A stretch of DNA of 64,000 nucleotides from Ruminococcus champanellensis 18P13 = JCM 17042 (GTDB lineage Bacteria > Bacillota > Clostridia > Oscillospirales > Ruminococcaceae), in NCBI RefSeq assembly GCF_000210095.1, contig NC_021039.1:892650-956649 (forward strand), given 5' to 3'. Made by a program: the position numbers and the translations under genes. This document shows positions 24,380-33,130 of the stretch, one piece after another (position 1 is the stretch's first letter; the number at the start of each line of letters is the position of its first letter). The notes beneath the pieces are model-generated. The model saw nothing but the letters and a program-made list of their open reading frames with translations, was not told where the DNA came from and did not search any database.

Positions 24380-25267
24380 ATGCAGACAGGATCCGTACTG
24401 ACCGGAACGATTATCAAAGCAATCGGGGGACTCTATACTGTAGAGTCCCCCTCCGGCGTTTTTGACTTTCGTGCCCGGGGCATCTTCCGGAACCGGGGGC
24501 AGTCCCCCATGGTGGGGGATCGGGTTCAGGTGAAAAACGGGGTCATCGATCAGCTGCTGCCCCGGAAAAACAACTTGATCCGGCCGCCCCTTGCAAATCT
24601 GGATCAGCTGCTGTTTGTGGTATCCATGTACAAGCCGGCACCGAATCTGCTGCTGCTGGATAAGTTTATCGCCATTGCGGAGTACAAGCAGATCACCCCT
24701 ATTCTGGTGGTGACCAAGGCGGATCTGGAGGATCCGGCTCCTTTGGTGGAGATCTATCAGAAGGCAGGAATCCCGGTATATGTGGTGGAGTATGCAATCC
24801 CCCGCACGGTGGATGCGGTTGCCGCATGTCTGCGTGGAAAGGTCAGCGCCTTTACGGGCAATTCCGGCGCAGGGAAATCCACTCTGCTGAACGCCATTGA
24901 CGCATCCTTGCAGCTGGAAACCGGCAGCATCAGCGAAAAGCTGGGACGGGGACGGCATACCACCCGGCATGCCCAACTGTACCCGGTGCAGGGCGGGGGC
25001 TATGTGGCGGATACGCCGGGCTTTTCCACCTTTGAAACCAACCAGTACGATATTATCCGCAAGGAGGAGCTTGCCGGCTGCTTCCGGGAATTTGCACCCT
25101 ATCTGGGACAGTGCCGGTTTCAGGATTGCTGCCATACAGCAGAGCGGAACTGTGCCCTGCGGCAGGCCGTGGAGGATGGGGAGATTCCCCGGAGCCGGTA
25201 TGAAAGCTATTGCCGTATGTTTGAGGAGGCAAAGGGACTGAAGGAATGGGAATTGAAAAAGAATTGA
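24380..25267 (+). CDS. rsgA: Ribosome small-subunit-dependent GTPase A
   Basis: A 295-residue circularly permuted GTPase for 30S maturation. An OB-fold N terminus (TGTIIKAIGGLYTVES) is followed by G4 (VVTKADL), G1 (GNSGAGKSTLLNAI), G3 (DTPGFSTF) and a C-terminal zinc knuckle (CRFQDCCHTAERNC). Two ATG codons are possible, 24359 (inside the kinase gene) and 24380; I used 24380 because homology begins there. It precedes thiN, whose start overlaps its end by 22 bases. Confidence 0.94.
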   Translation: MQTGSVLTGTIIKAIGGLYTVESPSGVFDFRARGIFRNRGQSPMVGDRVQVKNGVIDQLLPRKNNLIRPPLANLDQLLFVVSMYKPAPNLLLLDKFIAIAEYKQITPILVVTKADLEDPAPLVEIYQKAGIPVYVVEYAIPRTVDAVAACLRGKVSAFTGNSGAGKSTLLNAIDASLQLETGSISEKLGRGRHTTRHAQLYPVQGGGYVADTPGFSTFETNQYDIIRKEELAGCFREFAPYLGQCRFQDCCHTAERNCALRQAVEDGEIPRSRYESYCRMFEEAKGLKEWELKKN

Positions 25268-25908
25268 CCTGTTATATTTTCGCCGGGGCACCTATGGAGT
25301 TCCTGCCCCTCGTTTCCCCGGAGCCGGGAGATCTGATCCTCTGCGCCGATGGAGGATACCGATACGCAAAGGTGCTGGGGCTAAAGCCGGATTATCTGGT
25401 AGGGGATTTTGATACCCTGCCGGAGAGGGAGATCCCCCAGGACTGTCAGATCCGGCGGCATCCGATACAAAAGGATGACACGGACACCATGCTGGCGGTG
25501 AAGCTTGGATTGTCCCTGGGCTTCCGGCGGTTCGTGCTGTACGGTGCCATCGGGGGACGGCTGGATCATACCATTGCCAATGTCCAGACGCTTTTGTTCC
25601 TGTATGCCAGAGGGGCGGAAGGCGTTCTGATTGGGGAACGGAACGAAGCCATGCTGCATCCGCCCGGCAGACGGGTCTATCCGGCACGCCCTGACAGCTA
25701 TTTTTCCGTGTTCGCCTTGACGACCGCCTGTAAAGGCGTGTGCCTGGAGGGGGTGGAGTATCCCTTGCAGGATGCGGAATTGACTGCGGATTTTCCCCTG
25801 GGGGTCAGCAATCATATTACCGGGGAGCAGGCGGCAGTGACCCTTGCAGAGGGGATGATTCTGCTGGTATTCTCACGGGACAGGCACCAATCCGGCGGCA
25901 GGGCATAA
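25246..25908 (+). CDS. thiN: Thiamine pyrophosphokinase
   Basis: A 220-residue enzyme that pyrophosphorylates thiamine to the cofactor ThDP. The conserved elements are LCADGGYRY, LVGDFDTLP, HPIQKDDTDTMLAVK and YGAIGGRLDHTIANVQTL. In B. subtilis, rpe sits between rsgA and thiN; here rpe is missing and the genes overlap. A C-terminal thiamine-binding part is present (NHITGEQAAVTL). Confidence 0.93.
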   Translation: MGIEKELTCYIFAGAPMEFLPLVSPEPGDLILCADGGYRYAKVLGLKPDYLVGDFDTLPEREIPQDCQIRRHPIQKDDTDTMLAVKLGLSLGFRRFVLYGAIGGRLDHTIANVQTLLFLYARGAEGVLIGERNEAMLHPPGRRVYPARPDSYFSVFALTTACKGVCLEGVEYPLQDAELTADFPLGVSNHITGEQAAVTLAEGMILLVFSRDRHQSGGRA

Positions 25909-25956
25909 GCTACAGCATAAGGAGCTGCCGCTCCGGATTACATAGGAGGGATCAGC

Positions 25957-26049
25957 ATGAAAATTGTTGTAGTCAAGAGTCCCCGGTTTTTGTCCGGCAT
26001 TCTCTGCGCCATCTTCCACATCAAGCGGGAACCGGTGGAGGAAGTGTAA
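25957..26049 (+). CDS. spoVM: Stage V sporulation protein SpoVM (30 residues)
   Basis: A 30-codon gene: ATG at 25957, TAA at 26047-26049, with a GGAGGG ribosome-binding site 7 bases upstream. The peptide (MKIVVVKSPRFLSGILCAIF...) matches the SpoVM pattern of a short amphipathic helix with basic residues and a Pro near position 9, as in the 26-residue B. subtilis protein that marks the forespore membrane and recruits SpoIVA. The position after thiN is the same as in B. subtilis, which strengthens the call. A strong terminator follows directly. Confidence 0.85.
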   Translation: MKIVVVKSPRFLSGILCAIFHIKREPVEEV

Positions 26050-26054
26050 ACCAG

Positions 26055-26082
26055 GCGCCTGTGCAGCTGCACAGGCGCTTTT
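26055..26082 (+). terminator. Rho-independent terminator closing the yicC-spoVM cluster
   Basis: A perfect 24-base palindrome with arms GCGCCTGTGCAG and its complement, followed by TTTT. It begins 5 bases after the spoVM stop. Confidence 0.9.
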
Positions 26083-26133
26083 GCATACCCAGTGTGGGAT
26101 GCGCATATGCTCATACAGACGGGAGGGATCTGT

Positions 26134-26448
26134 ATGAAGGAAACCCAATGGGAGCGGGCGGAGGACTGTCCGGAGGATGCATTGGAACAGGCAAGACAGC
26201 AGGAGGATGCCCTGTTTGCCCAGGCTCTGGAAAAGCAGCAGCGAAAGGCGGAGGCACCTTACAGTGATATCATCGTGACCCAGTGCATGCTCTGTGTGGG
26301 GCTGTGCCTGGGGGTGCTGATCTGGAATTATTTTGCTCCGGAGGCTGCGCTGCACTGGCTTGCTTACTGCCGGGAACAGCTGCACCAGCTGTGGAGGCCG
26401 GAATTACTGGAGCCATTCCTGCGGCTGGATCTGCCGGTGTATGCTTAG
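26134..26448 (+). CDS. Small single-span membrane protein, possible SpoIVFA-like partner
   Basis: A 104-residue protein. The first half is charged and probably helical (DALEQARQQEDALFAQALEKQQRK), followed by one membrane span (CMLCVGLCLGVLIWNYF) and a short outer tail. I do not recognise the family by sequence. It has a GGGAGGGA ribosome-binding site and overlaps the next gene, an SpoIVFB-like protease, by 8 bases, so the two are probably translationally coupled. In B. subtilis, spoIVFA precedes spoIVFB in the same way, but SpoIVFA is longer and has an M23-like domain that is absent here. A partner or anchor role is inference. Confidence 0.6.
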   Translation: MKETQWERAEDCPEDALEQARQQEDALFAQALEKQQRKAEAPYSDIIVTQCMLCVGLCLGVLIWNYFAPEAALHWLAYCREQLHQLWRPELLEPFLRLDLPVYA

Positions 26449-27010
26449 CTTCCGGCTGCGTGGAGTCCGGGTCATCATCTGCTTTGGTTTTGCTGCTGTG
26501 TGGGCGCTGTTCTGTCTGATCCGGGCGGAGCTGGCACTGCCCTTACTGCTGGCATCCTTGATACACGAGCTGGGACATGCTGCCGCCATGTGTGCCTGCG
26601 GTCAGAAGCTGGCAGTGCTGCGGTTCTGGGGCGGAGGCATTCTCATGATCCCACGCCGCAGCAGAATGCTGACCTGGCGGCAGGAGATCTTGATTCTTTT
26701 GAGCGGTCCCGGGGTGAACCTGGCTGTGGGATGGGTGCTGTGGCTGACCGGCTCCTCCCTTGCCTGGCTCCACATGGCGCTGGGACTGTGGAATTTGCTG
26801 CCCTACCGGAACCTGGACGGGGGTGCCGTGCTCCGATGCCTGTTCCCCGGCATCCGGGCACAGATGCTGATGACCTGGCTGGTGTGTGCAAGTACGTTTG
26901 TTCTGGCTGGTGCATGCTTGGCAGCCGGGGTGCGGAATGTGCAGCTGTATGCGATGCTGGGCTATCTGTTCCTGTGGGAACTGCCCCTTGCACAAACGGA
27001 AAGAATATAG
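26441..27010 (+). CDS. Site-2 protease family (M50) membrane metalloprotease, SpoIVFB-like
   Basis: A 189-residue polytopic membrane protein. The zinc motif HELGH is in a span (ASLIHELGHAAAMCACG), and the second metal-ligand region reads NLLPYRNLDGG, the pattern of SpoIVFB-type intramembrane proteases. There is no C-terminal CBS domain. SpoIVFB cleaves pro-sigma-K in the mother cell; whether that substrate exists here is unknown. It overlaps the upstream single-span protein gene and lies just downstream of spoVM. Confidence 0.85.
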   Translation: MLSFRLRGVRVIICFGFAAVWALFCLIRAELALPLLLASLIHELGHAAAMCACGQKLAVLRFWGGGILMIPRRSRMLTWRQEILILLSGPGVNLAVGWVLWLTGSSLAWLHMALGLWNLLPYRNLDGGAVLRCLFPGIRAQMLMTWLVCASTFVLAGACLAAGVRNVQLYAMLGYLFLWELPLAQTERI

Positions 27011-27047
27011 TACAATGGATGTATCAAACCATATTGAGGAGCATTCC

Positions 27048-28907
27048 ATGCTAAAAGAAAAGATTGAAAAATACCTGTTGTCCGTGCAGAAGCCTGCCCG
27101 GTATATCGGCGGCGAAGCCGGGAGCATTTATAAAGACAAATCTAAGGTGGATGTGCGGTTTGCGTTCTGCTTTCCGGACTGCTATGACATCGGCATGAGC
27201 CATCTGGGGATGAAGATCCTCTACTCTCTGACCAATCAGAGAGAAAATTACTGGTGTGAACGGGTGTTCGCCCCCTGGCCGGATTTTGAACAGATCATGC
27301 GGGAGCATGACATTCCCCTGTATGGGCTGGAAAGCCTGGAGCCCATCCGGGACTTTGATTTCATCGGCTTTACCCTCCAGTACGAGCTGTCCTACACCAA
27401 TATTTTAAATATGCTGGATCTGGCAGGTGTACCGGTGTACGCAAAGGATCGGGGCACAGCAATTGCTCCACTGGTGGTGGCAGGAGGCCCCTGTGCCTGC
27501 AATCCGGAGCCTTTGGCGGATTTCTTCGACCTGTTCATTCTGGGAGAGGGGGAGGAAGTCAACCTGGAGCTGATGGATCTGTATCACCGGATGCGGCAGG
27601 AAGGGGCGGATCGACAGGCGTTCCTCCGGGCGGCTGCCAGGATAGAGGGGATCTATGTGCCCTCTCTGTACGAAGTGACCTATCACCCGGACGGAACCAT
27701 CCAGGCAGTGACTCCAAAGGATGGGGCGCCGGCAACGGTGAAGAAGCGGATCATCCGGGATTTTGACAAGGTGTTCTACCCGGATAATTTTGTGGTGCCC
27801 TTTACGGAGATCGTCCAGGATCGGGTGTCCGTGGAGGTGCTACGGGGCTGCATCCGGGGCTGCCGGTTCTGCCAGGCAGGGTTCCTGTATCGTCCATTCC
27901 GGGAAAAGTCGGCGGAAACCGTGTATGGGGAAAGTAAGGCTCTGTGCGAGAATACGGGCTATGACGAGGTGTCCTTGTCCTCCCTGAGCACCAGCGATCA
28001 CTCCCAGATCGACCCCATGCTGCGAAAGCTGCTGACCTATACGGAGGAAGAAAAAATCAATCTGTCCCTGCCCTCGCTGCGGATTGACAACTTCTCGGAG
28101 GGGTTGATGAACCAGATCAAACGGGTGCGCAAAAGCGGACTGACCTTTGCGCCGGAGGCAGGTACCCAGCGGATGCGGGACGTAATCAACAAGAATGTGA
28201 CCGAGGAGGAGGTCATGAAAACCTGCCGGATCGCATTCGAGGGGGGCTACGATACGGTGAAGCTGTATTTCATGATGGGACTGCCTACGGAAACCGATGC
28301 GGATATTGTGGGTATTGCCCAGCTTGCCCAAAAGGTGGTGGATCTGTTCTATGAAAATCCCCACCGACCCAAGGGAAAGAATGTACAGGTGTCCATCAGT
28401 ACCGCCACCTTTGTGCCAAAGCCCTTTACCCCCTTTGAGTTCGAGCCACAAGCCACCCATGCCCAGATCGAGCATAAGCAGCAGGTGCTGCGGGACGCCA
28501 TCCAGAGCAAAAAGATCCGTGCCGCCCTGCATCAGTCCGATGCCAGTCTGCTGGAGGCGGCACTTGCCCGGGGAGACCGGCGGCTCAGTGAAGTGCTGTA
28601 CCGGGCATGGAAGAAGGGCAGCACCTTTGACAGCTGGGGAGAGCGGTTCGACTACAGCCGCTGGCAGGAGGCATTCCGGGAGGCAGAGCTGGATCCGGCG
28701 TTTTACGCCAATCGTACCCGGTCTTATGATGAGGTGTTCCCCTGGGATCACCTGGATTATTATGTGTCCAAGGATTTTTTCATCCGGGAGAATCAACGTG
28801 CCCATCAGTCTCTGACTACGCCCAACTGCCGGCTGCAATGTGCCGGCTGCGGTGTAAATCAAAAGGTAGGAGGTGCTTGCTTTGCTGAAGATCCGGACGG
28901 TGTATGA
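27048..28907 (+). CDS. B12-binding-domain radical SAM protein (TIGR03960 type)
   Basis: A 619-residue protein. The N terminus (LSVQKPARYIGGE) and FCFPDCYDIGMSHLGMKILY are typical, followed by a B12-binding-like region and the radical SAM cluster motif GCIRGCRFCQAGF. LRIDNFSEGLM and KLYFMMGLPTETDADI are further radical SAM marks. The exact reaction is not known to me; the family always sits beside a DUF2344 protein, as here. The ATG at 27048 has GAGGAG 6 bases upstream. The ATG at 27015 lacks a good site. It overlaps the partner gene by about 26 bases. Confidence 0.9.
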   Translation: MLKEKIEKYLLSVQKPARYIGGEAGSIYKDKSKVDVRFAFCFPDCYDIGMSHLGMKILYSLTNQRENYWCERVFAPWPDFEQIMREHDIPLYGLESLEPIRDFDFIGFTLQYELSYTNILNMLDLAGVPVYAKDRGTAIAPLVVAGGPCACNPEPLADFFDLFILGEGEEVNLELMDLYHRMRQEGADRQAFLRAAARIEGIYVPSLYEVTYHPDGTIQAVTPKDGAPATVKKRIIRDFDKVFYPDNFVVPFTEIVQDRVSVEVLRGCIRGCRFCQAGFLYRPFREKSAETVYGESKALCENTGYDEVSLSSLSTSDHSQIDPMLRKLLTYTEEEKINLSLPSLRIDNFSEGLMNQIKRVRKSGLTFAPEAGTQRMRDVINKNVTEEEVMKTCRIAFEGGYDTVKLYFMMGLPTETDADIVGIAQLAQKVVDLFYENPHRPKGKNVQVSISTATFVPKPFTPFEFEPQATHAQIEHKQQVLRDAIQSKKIRAALHQSDASLLEAALARGDRRLSEVLYRAWKKGSTFDSWGERFDYSRWQEAFREAELDPAFYANRTRSYDEVFPWDHLDYYVSKDFFIRENQRAHQSLTTPNCRLQCAGCGVNQKVGGACFAEDPDGV

Positions 28908-29535
28908 AAAACGTGACCGGGCGAAGTATATCTCCCACCTGGATCTGAACCGGTGCATGCAGCGTGCCTTCCGCCGGGCGAAGCTTCCCATCTGGTATTC
29001 GGAGGGGTTCAATCCACGGCTATATCTCATGTTTCCACTGGCACTGTCCCTGGGTTTTGAAAGCATGTGCGAGATTATGGATTTCAACCTGCGGGAGCCG
29101 GTGCCCTTTGCGGAACTGCAGGATCGGCTGAACGCTGTGCTGCCGGAAGGACTGCGGATCCGGCATGCGGCAGAACCGGTGAAAAAGCATACGGAAATCG
29201 GCTTTGCAGACTATTTGCTGGAGCTGGAAGCCGGGGAGGGATTTTCGGCAACTTGGGACGGGTTTCTTGCCCGGGAATCCATTCTGATCCAGCGTACCAA
29301 TAAGCGCAAGCAGTTGGTGCAGACGGAGATCCGCCCCCAGATTCAGTGCCTGTCCTGTCAGCAGGATGGGACACAGGTGCAGCTGGGGCTGCGGCTGCCG
29401 GCAGGGGCGCAAACCAATCTGAACCCTACGGCGGTGCTGGATGCCATGCAGGAACTGGAGCCGGGAACGGACTTTTCCGTGAACCGGGTACTGCGGGAAA
29501 AAATAATTTGCCATGACGGCACAGATTTTTTCTGA
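28882..29535 (+). CDS. TIGR03936 (DUF2344) radical-SAM-associated protein
   Basis: A 217-residue protein with the family start KIRTVYEKRDRAKYISHLDLNRCMQRAFRRA and YSEGFNPR. It always accompanies the large radical SAM protein encoded upstream, and the two are probably one functional unit, sometimes fused. Its start is most likely the TTG at 28882, 8 bases after AGGAGG; a GTG at 28873 is also possible. In many Firmicutes the next gene is ribonuclease G or rplU; here rplS follows with its own promoter. Confidence 0.9.
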   Translation: MLKIRTVYEKRDRAKYISHLDLNRCMQRAFRRAKLPIWYSEGFNPRLYLMFPLALSLGFESMCEIMDFNLREPVPFAELQDRLNAVLPEGLRIRHAAEPVKKHTEIGFADYLLELEAGEGFSATWDGFLARESILIQRTNKRKQLVQTEIRPQIQCLSCQQDGTQVQLGLRLPAGAQTNLNPTAVLDAMQELEPGTDFSVNRVLREKIICHDGTDFF

Positions 29536-29542
29536 AAACCCC

Positions 29543-29571
29543 TTGCACTTTTTGCAGAGCTGTGATATAAT
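29543..29571 (+). promoter_or_regulatory. Promoter of rplS
   Basis: TTGCAC at 29543-29548 and TATAAT at 29566-29571 with a 17-base spacer, just after the stop of the upstream gene. It leaves a leader of about 180 bases. Confidence 0.75.
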
Positions 29572-29577
29572 AGTAAA

Positions 29578-29760
29578 GCATTTGAAGTCCGCTGCGGGTT
29601 TCCGCAGTGAGAGTTAGTGCCATACAAATGACATTAAGTCGGATGGTCCGCTGCCTGGCAGGTTTCTGCCCGTACTGCCCATGCGGCAGGCGTTTCCGGA
29701 GCAGAATGCTCCCACGTCAAGGACAGGCAAGAACATTCGGAAAAAACAGGAGGAAAAACC
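29578..29760 (+). promoter_or_regulatory. Long structured leader of rplS (candidate L19 autoregulatory RNA)
   Basis: About 180 bases without a gene. It begins with a CTGCGG/CCGCAG hairpin and continues with GC-rich segments (TGCCTGGCAGG, TGCGGCAGGCG, and GGAGCAGAATGCTCC near 29698-29712). It ends with AACAGGAGGAAAAACC before the ATG. L19 leader RNAs are known in Firmicutes, but I cannot fit this one to the published structure. Confidence 0.45.
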
Positions 29761-30105
29761 ATGGATGCACTGAAACTCATCAGCAATGACAGCATCAAGG
29801 CGGATGCGCCGGAACTGCACATCGGTGATACCGTAAAGGTACACGTTCGGATCAAGGAAGGCGACAAGAGCCGTATTCAGGTATTTGAGGGTACTGTGAT
29901 TGCAAAGAAGCACGGTGGAATCAGCGAGACCTTTACTGTTCGCCGGGTAGCACACGGCTGCGGTATTGAGCGTGTATTCCCGCTTCACTCACCTGTTGTA
30001 GAAAAGGTTGAACTGGTTCGCAGCGGTAAGGTTCGCAGAGCGAAGCTGTACTATCTGCGTGATCGTGTCGGCAAGGCTGCAAAGGTAAAAGAGCAGATTC
30101 GCTAA
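29761..30105 (+). CDS. rplS: 50S ribosomal protein L19
   Basis: A 114-residue protein with the conserved [41 protein letters not shown] and the C-terminal [17 protein letters not shown]. It is on the 50S interface side. It has its own promoter, a long leader and a terminator, so it is a separate transcription unit upstream of the signal peptidases. Confidence 0.97.
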   Translation: MDALKLISNDSIKADAPELHIGDTVKVHVRIKEGDKSRIQVFEGTVIAKKHGGISETFTVRRVAHGCGIERVFPLHSPVVEKVELVRSGKVRRAKLYYLRDRVGKAAKVKEQIR

Positions 30106-30172
30106 GAGATGGTTTGTGCATGTGCGGAGCAGGTTCCTGCTTCGCATGTCACTTGCATCGAATGCGGAAGAA

Positions 30173-30195
30173 GGGGGACGTTACGTCCCTTTTTT
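30173..30195 (+). terminator. Rho-independent terminator after rplS
   Basis: A GGGACG/CGTCCC stem (30175-30189) with a TTA loop, followed by a T run. It lies 68 bases after the L19 stop. Confidence 0.7.
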
Positions 30196-30244
30196 GCTAT
30201 CAGGATATTGCCGGGAACGGCTTTCAGAAAGGATCGGTTGCAGC

Positions 30245-30949
30245 ATGGAGAACGAATCTCTGGATACAAGCAAGGAAGAAACAAAAGAAGTACAGCAGCC
30301 TGCTGCGCCGGAGGAATCCGGAAAGCAGGAGGATTGGAAATCCCCGGTCAAATCCCTGGTCAATGACCTTCTGGACATTGCAGAATCCGTCATTGTTTCC
30401 GTGTTTGTGGTGGTGCTGGTGTTTGCATTCATCCTGCGGCCGGTGACGGTGGACGGCAGTTCCATGAACCCTACCTTATATGATAAGGATCGGGTGCTGA
30501 TGGTGGAGCTGTTCTATCATCCGCAGCGGGGCGATGTGGTCATCGTGGACGGCACCGAGGCACATCTGTTTTCGGATCCGGAACAGACCCAGGTCGTTGA
30601 AAAGAAGGGTATCGGCATCAATCTGATCAAGCGTGTGATCGCTGTAGCAGGGGATCAACTGGATATCGACTTTACCGCCGGTACTGTGACCCTGAACGGG
30701 GTGGTGCAGAAGGAGGATTACATCAATATGCTGACCACCCGGAATGACGGGGCGTTTACATATCCCCTGACCGTACCGGAGGGGTACATCTTCGTGATGG
30801 GGGACAACCGCAATGCTTCCACCGACAGCCGCAGCACCCTGGTGGGTCTTGTGCCGGAGGATGCCGTAATCGGGCATGCAGTCTATCGGTTTGCACGGGA
30901 CGAAAAGCTGCGCAGCACCTGGGCGGAGCAGTTCAGTGTGATTGACTAA
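30245..30949 (+). CDS. lepB: Signal peptidase I (first of two tandem copies)
   Basis: A 234-residue membrane serine protease that removes signal peptides after Sec export. An acidic cytoplasmic N-terminal tail is followed by one membrane span (about residues 45-65). The catalytic Ser is in VDGSSMNPTL, the Lys in NLIKRVIAVAGD, and box E is VMGDNRNASTDSR. The ATG at 30245 is used because the tail has the normal composition and AAAGGA lies upstream. It is followed by a paralogue 32 bases later. The substrates would include the dockerin and LRR proteins of this window. Confidence 0.94.
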   Translation: MENESLDTSKEETKEVQQPAAPEESGKQEDWKSPVKSLVNDLLDIAESVIVSVFVVVLVFAFILRPVTVDGSSMNPTLYDKDRVLMVELFYHPQRGDVVIVDGTEAHLFSDPEQTQVVEKKGIGINLIKRVIAVAGDQLDIDFTAGTVTLNGVVQKEDYINMLTTRNDGAFTYPLTVPEGYIFVMGDNRNASTDSRSTLVGLVPEDAVIGHAVYRFARDEKLRSTWAEQFSVID

Positions 30950-30981
30950 GGCGGATGCGCCTGAAGAAAGGAGTGCCGGCA

Positions 30982-31593
30982 ATGGCTGAACAGCAACCGG
31001 AGCAGAACCGAGAGGATGTTGAACGGAGCATTCTGGGAGATCTTCTGGATCTGATCGAATCCATCCTTTGTTCGGTGTTCCTGGTGTTCCTGGTGTTTAC
31101 GTTCCTGTTCCGCATTGCCACAGTGGAGGGGGCTTCCATGGTTCCCACCCTGGTAAATGGAGATCGACTCATCATCTCAGAGCTGGGCTATACCCCTCAG
31201 CAAGGAGATGTGGTCATCATCAATGCAAGGAAAAGCTATCAGCTGGATTCCGCACAGCAGGTGGTGGAGTCGGAGGGTCTGAACAAGCTGATCGTCAAGC
31301 GGATCATTGCGCTGGGCGGGCAGAAGGTGGATATCGATTTCAATACCGGAACGGTGACGGTGGACGATCAGGTATTGCAGGAAGCCTACATCAATACCCT
31401 GACCACCCGGGACGAGGGCGGCATGCAGTTTCCGGTGGTCGTGCCGGAGGGGTATGTGTTCGTGCTGGGAGATAACCGAGATATTTCCAAGGACAGCCGG
31501 CATCCCAATGTGGGCTTCGTGTCGGAATCGGAAATCATGGGCAAGGCGCTGCTGCGTGTGTTCCCCCTGGACAAATTCGGGAAGGTTGGCTGA
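30982..31593 (+). CDS. lepB: Signal peptidase I (second tandem copy)
   Basis: A 203-residue paralogue of the protein just upstream. The span is about residues 30-50, the catalytic Ser is in VEGASMVPTL, the Lys in LIVKRIIALGGQ, and box E is VLGDNRDISKDSR. Both copies have all catalytic residues, so both should be active. The ATG at 30982 has an AAAGGAG site. The pair probably arose by tandem duplication and may have split substrates. Confidence 0.94.
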   Translation: MAEQQPEQNREDVERSILGDLLDLIESILCSVFLVFLVFTFLFRIATVEGASMVPTLVNGDRLIISELGYTPQQGDVVIINARKSYQLDSAQQVVESEGLNKLIVKRIIALGGQKVDIDFNTGTVTVDDQVLQEAYINTLTTRDEGGMQFPVVVPEGYVFVLGDNRDISKDSRHPNVGFVSESEIMGKALLRVFPLDKFGKVG

Positions 31594-31640
31594 GCCCAAT
31601 GAAACATGCTCCTCAGGGAGCGCTGTATAAAGGAGTTTTC

Positions 31641-32513
31641 ATGGCAGAAATACGTTCGATTCAGTGGTTCCCGGGACATATGACCAAGACCCGGCGGATG
31701 ATCACCGCCAATCTGTCCCTGGTGGACGCTGTGGTGGAGATCCTGGACGCCCGGATCCCGGTGAGCAGCCGGAACCCGGAAATGGACAGGCTTACCGGCG
31801 GCAAGCCACGGCTGCTGATCCTGAACAAAAGCGATATGGCGGACGAGCGTACCACCCAGCAGTGGCTGCATCGGCTGCGGAGATCCGGCTGTGCCGCCGT
31901 TGCAATGGACTGCAAATCCGGCAAGGGCGTCAAGCAGTTCCATCCGGCACTCCGGGAACTGCTCAAGGAGCAGATTGCCCAGTGGCGTGCCAAGGGATTG
32001 GTGAACCGACCAATTCATGTGATGGTGGTGGGGATCCCCAACGTGGGCAAGTCCTCCTTTATCAATAAAATGGCAGGCGGCAAGCGTGCCAAGGTGGAGG
32101 ATCGTCCCGGCGTGACCCGTACCAAGCAGTGGGTCAAGCTGGGGGACGGGGTAGAAATGCTGGATACCCCCGGTGTGCTCTGGCCGAAATTTGACGATCA
32201 GCAAGCAGCGCAGCGGCTGGCATTTACCGGTGCCATCAACGATGACGTGCTGGATATTGAAGCCCTTGCCATGCTGTTGCTGGAGTATTTGCACGAAGCA
32301 TATCCCCAGGCGCTGACCGCCCGGTATAAGATCAATCTGCCGGAAGGCACGGAAGGCAGAATCCTTCTGGAGGAGCTGGGCAGGAAACGGGGCATGCTGG
32401 TGTCCGGGGGCGAAGTCAATACGGAACGGGCAGCGATCACGCTGCTGGATGAATTCCGGAGCGGCAAGCTGGGGCGGATCACCCTGGAGGTTCCGGAGAA
32501 TGAGGGCGCATGA
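31641..32513 (+). CDS. rbgA: Ribosome biogenesis GTPase RbgA (YlqF)
   Basis: A 290-residue circularly permuted GTPase for late 50S assembly. G4 (LNKSDMAD) comes before G1 ([14 protein letters not shown]) and G3 (DTPGVLWP). The start [15 protein letters not shown] is the family signature. The ATG at 31641 follows AAAGGAGTTTTC. It precedes rnhB, with which it overlaps by 4 bases, as in B. subtilis. Confidence 0.95.
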   Translation: MAEIRSIQWFPGHMTKTRRMITANLSLVDAVVEILDARIPVSSRNPEMDRLTGGKPRLLILNKSDMADERTTQQWLHRLRRSGCAAVAMDCKSGKGVKQFHPALRELLKEQIAQWRAKGLVNRPIHVMVVGIPNVGKSSFINKMAGGKRAKVEDRPGVTRTKQWVKLGDGVEMLDTPGVLWPKFDDQQAAQRLAFTGAINDDVLDIEALAMLLLEYLHEAYPQALTARYKINLPEGTEGRILLEELGRKRGMLVSGGEVNTERAAITLLDEFRSGKLGRITLEVPENEGA

Positions 32514-33130
32514 TGGCAAAAGCACTTGCGGTAAAAACCCAATTGTTTGAATATGACGAGGCTGTCCGGAACAGTTACCCGGTGTTCTGCGGGGTGGATG
32601 AAGCCGGCAGAGGGCCACTTGCCGGGGATGTGTATGCTGCGGCGGTGGTGCTGCCGCCGGATGTGGTGATCCCCGGACTGGACGACAGCAAGAAGCTGAC
32701 GGAAAAGCGCCGGGAGGCTCTGTACGATGAGATCATCGCCAAGGCGTCTGCCTGCTGTATTGCTGCCGCTACCGTGGAGGAGATCGAGCAGTTGAATATT
32801 TTACAGGCTGCCATGCTTGCCATGACCCGGGCGGTGTCCGGACTGGACATCCCGGTGCAGTGCGTACTGATTGACGGAAACCGGCTGCCCCGGATGAATT
32901 TGCCCATGCAGGCGGTGATCCATGGGGACGCCACCTCCGCAAGCATTGCAGCAGCCTCCGTGCTGGCGAAGGTTGCCCGGGATCGGTACATGCTGGCGCT
33001 GGATCAGCAGTATCCGGAATACGGCTTTTGCAAGCATAAGGGCTATGGCACCAAAGCCCATTACGAGGCGCTGGCTGCCCACGGCATCAGTCCGGTGCAT
33101 CGGCGATCCTTCCTGAAAAATCTCACATGA
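32510..33130 (+). CDS. rnhB: Ribonuclease HII
   Basis: A 206-residue enzyme that cuts RNA in RNA-DNA hybrids and single ribonucleotides. The catalytic acidic residues lie in [19 protein letters not shown] and LIDGN; the basic and Ser motifs are [12 protein letters not shown] and [20 protein letters not shown]. It starts at 32510 (or ATG 32513), overlaps rbgA by 4 bases and yraN by 4 bases. Confidence 0.96.
   Translation: MMAKALAVKTQLFEYDEAVRNSYPVFCGVDEAGRGPLAGDVYAAAVVLPPDVVIPGLDDSKKLTEKRREALYDEIIAKASACCIAAATVEEIEQLNILQAAMLAMTRAVSGLDIPVQCVLIDGNRLPRMNLPMQAVIHGDATSASIAAASVLAKVARDRYMLALDQQYPEYGFCKHKGYGTKAHYEALAAHGISPVHRRSFLKNLT

Noticed and set aside
22141-24417. A 758-codon minus-strand open frame opposite the PASTA kinase
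   Set aside because: Antisense shadow. The kinase, membrane span and PASTA domains on the plus strand are unmistakable.
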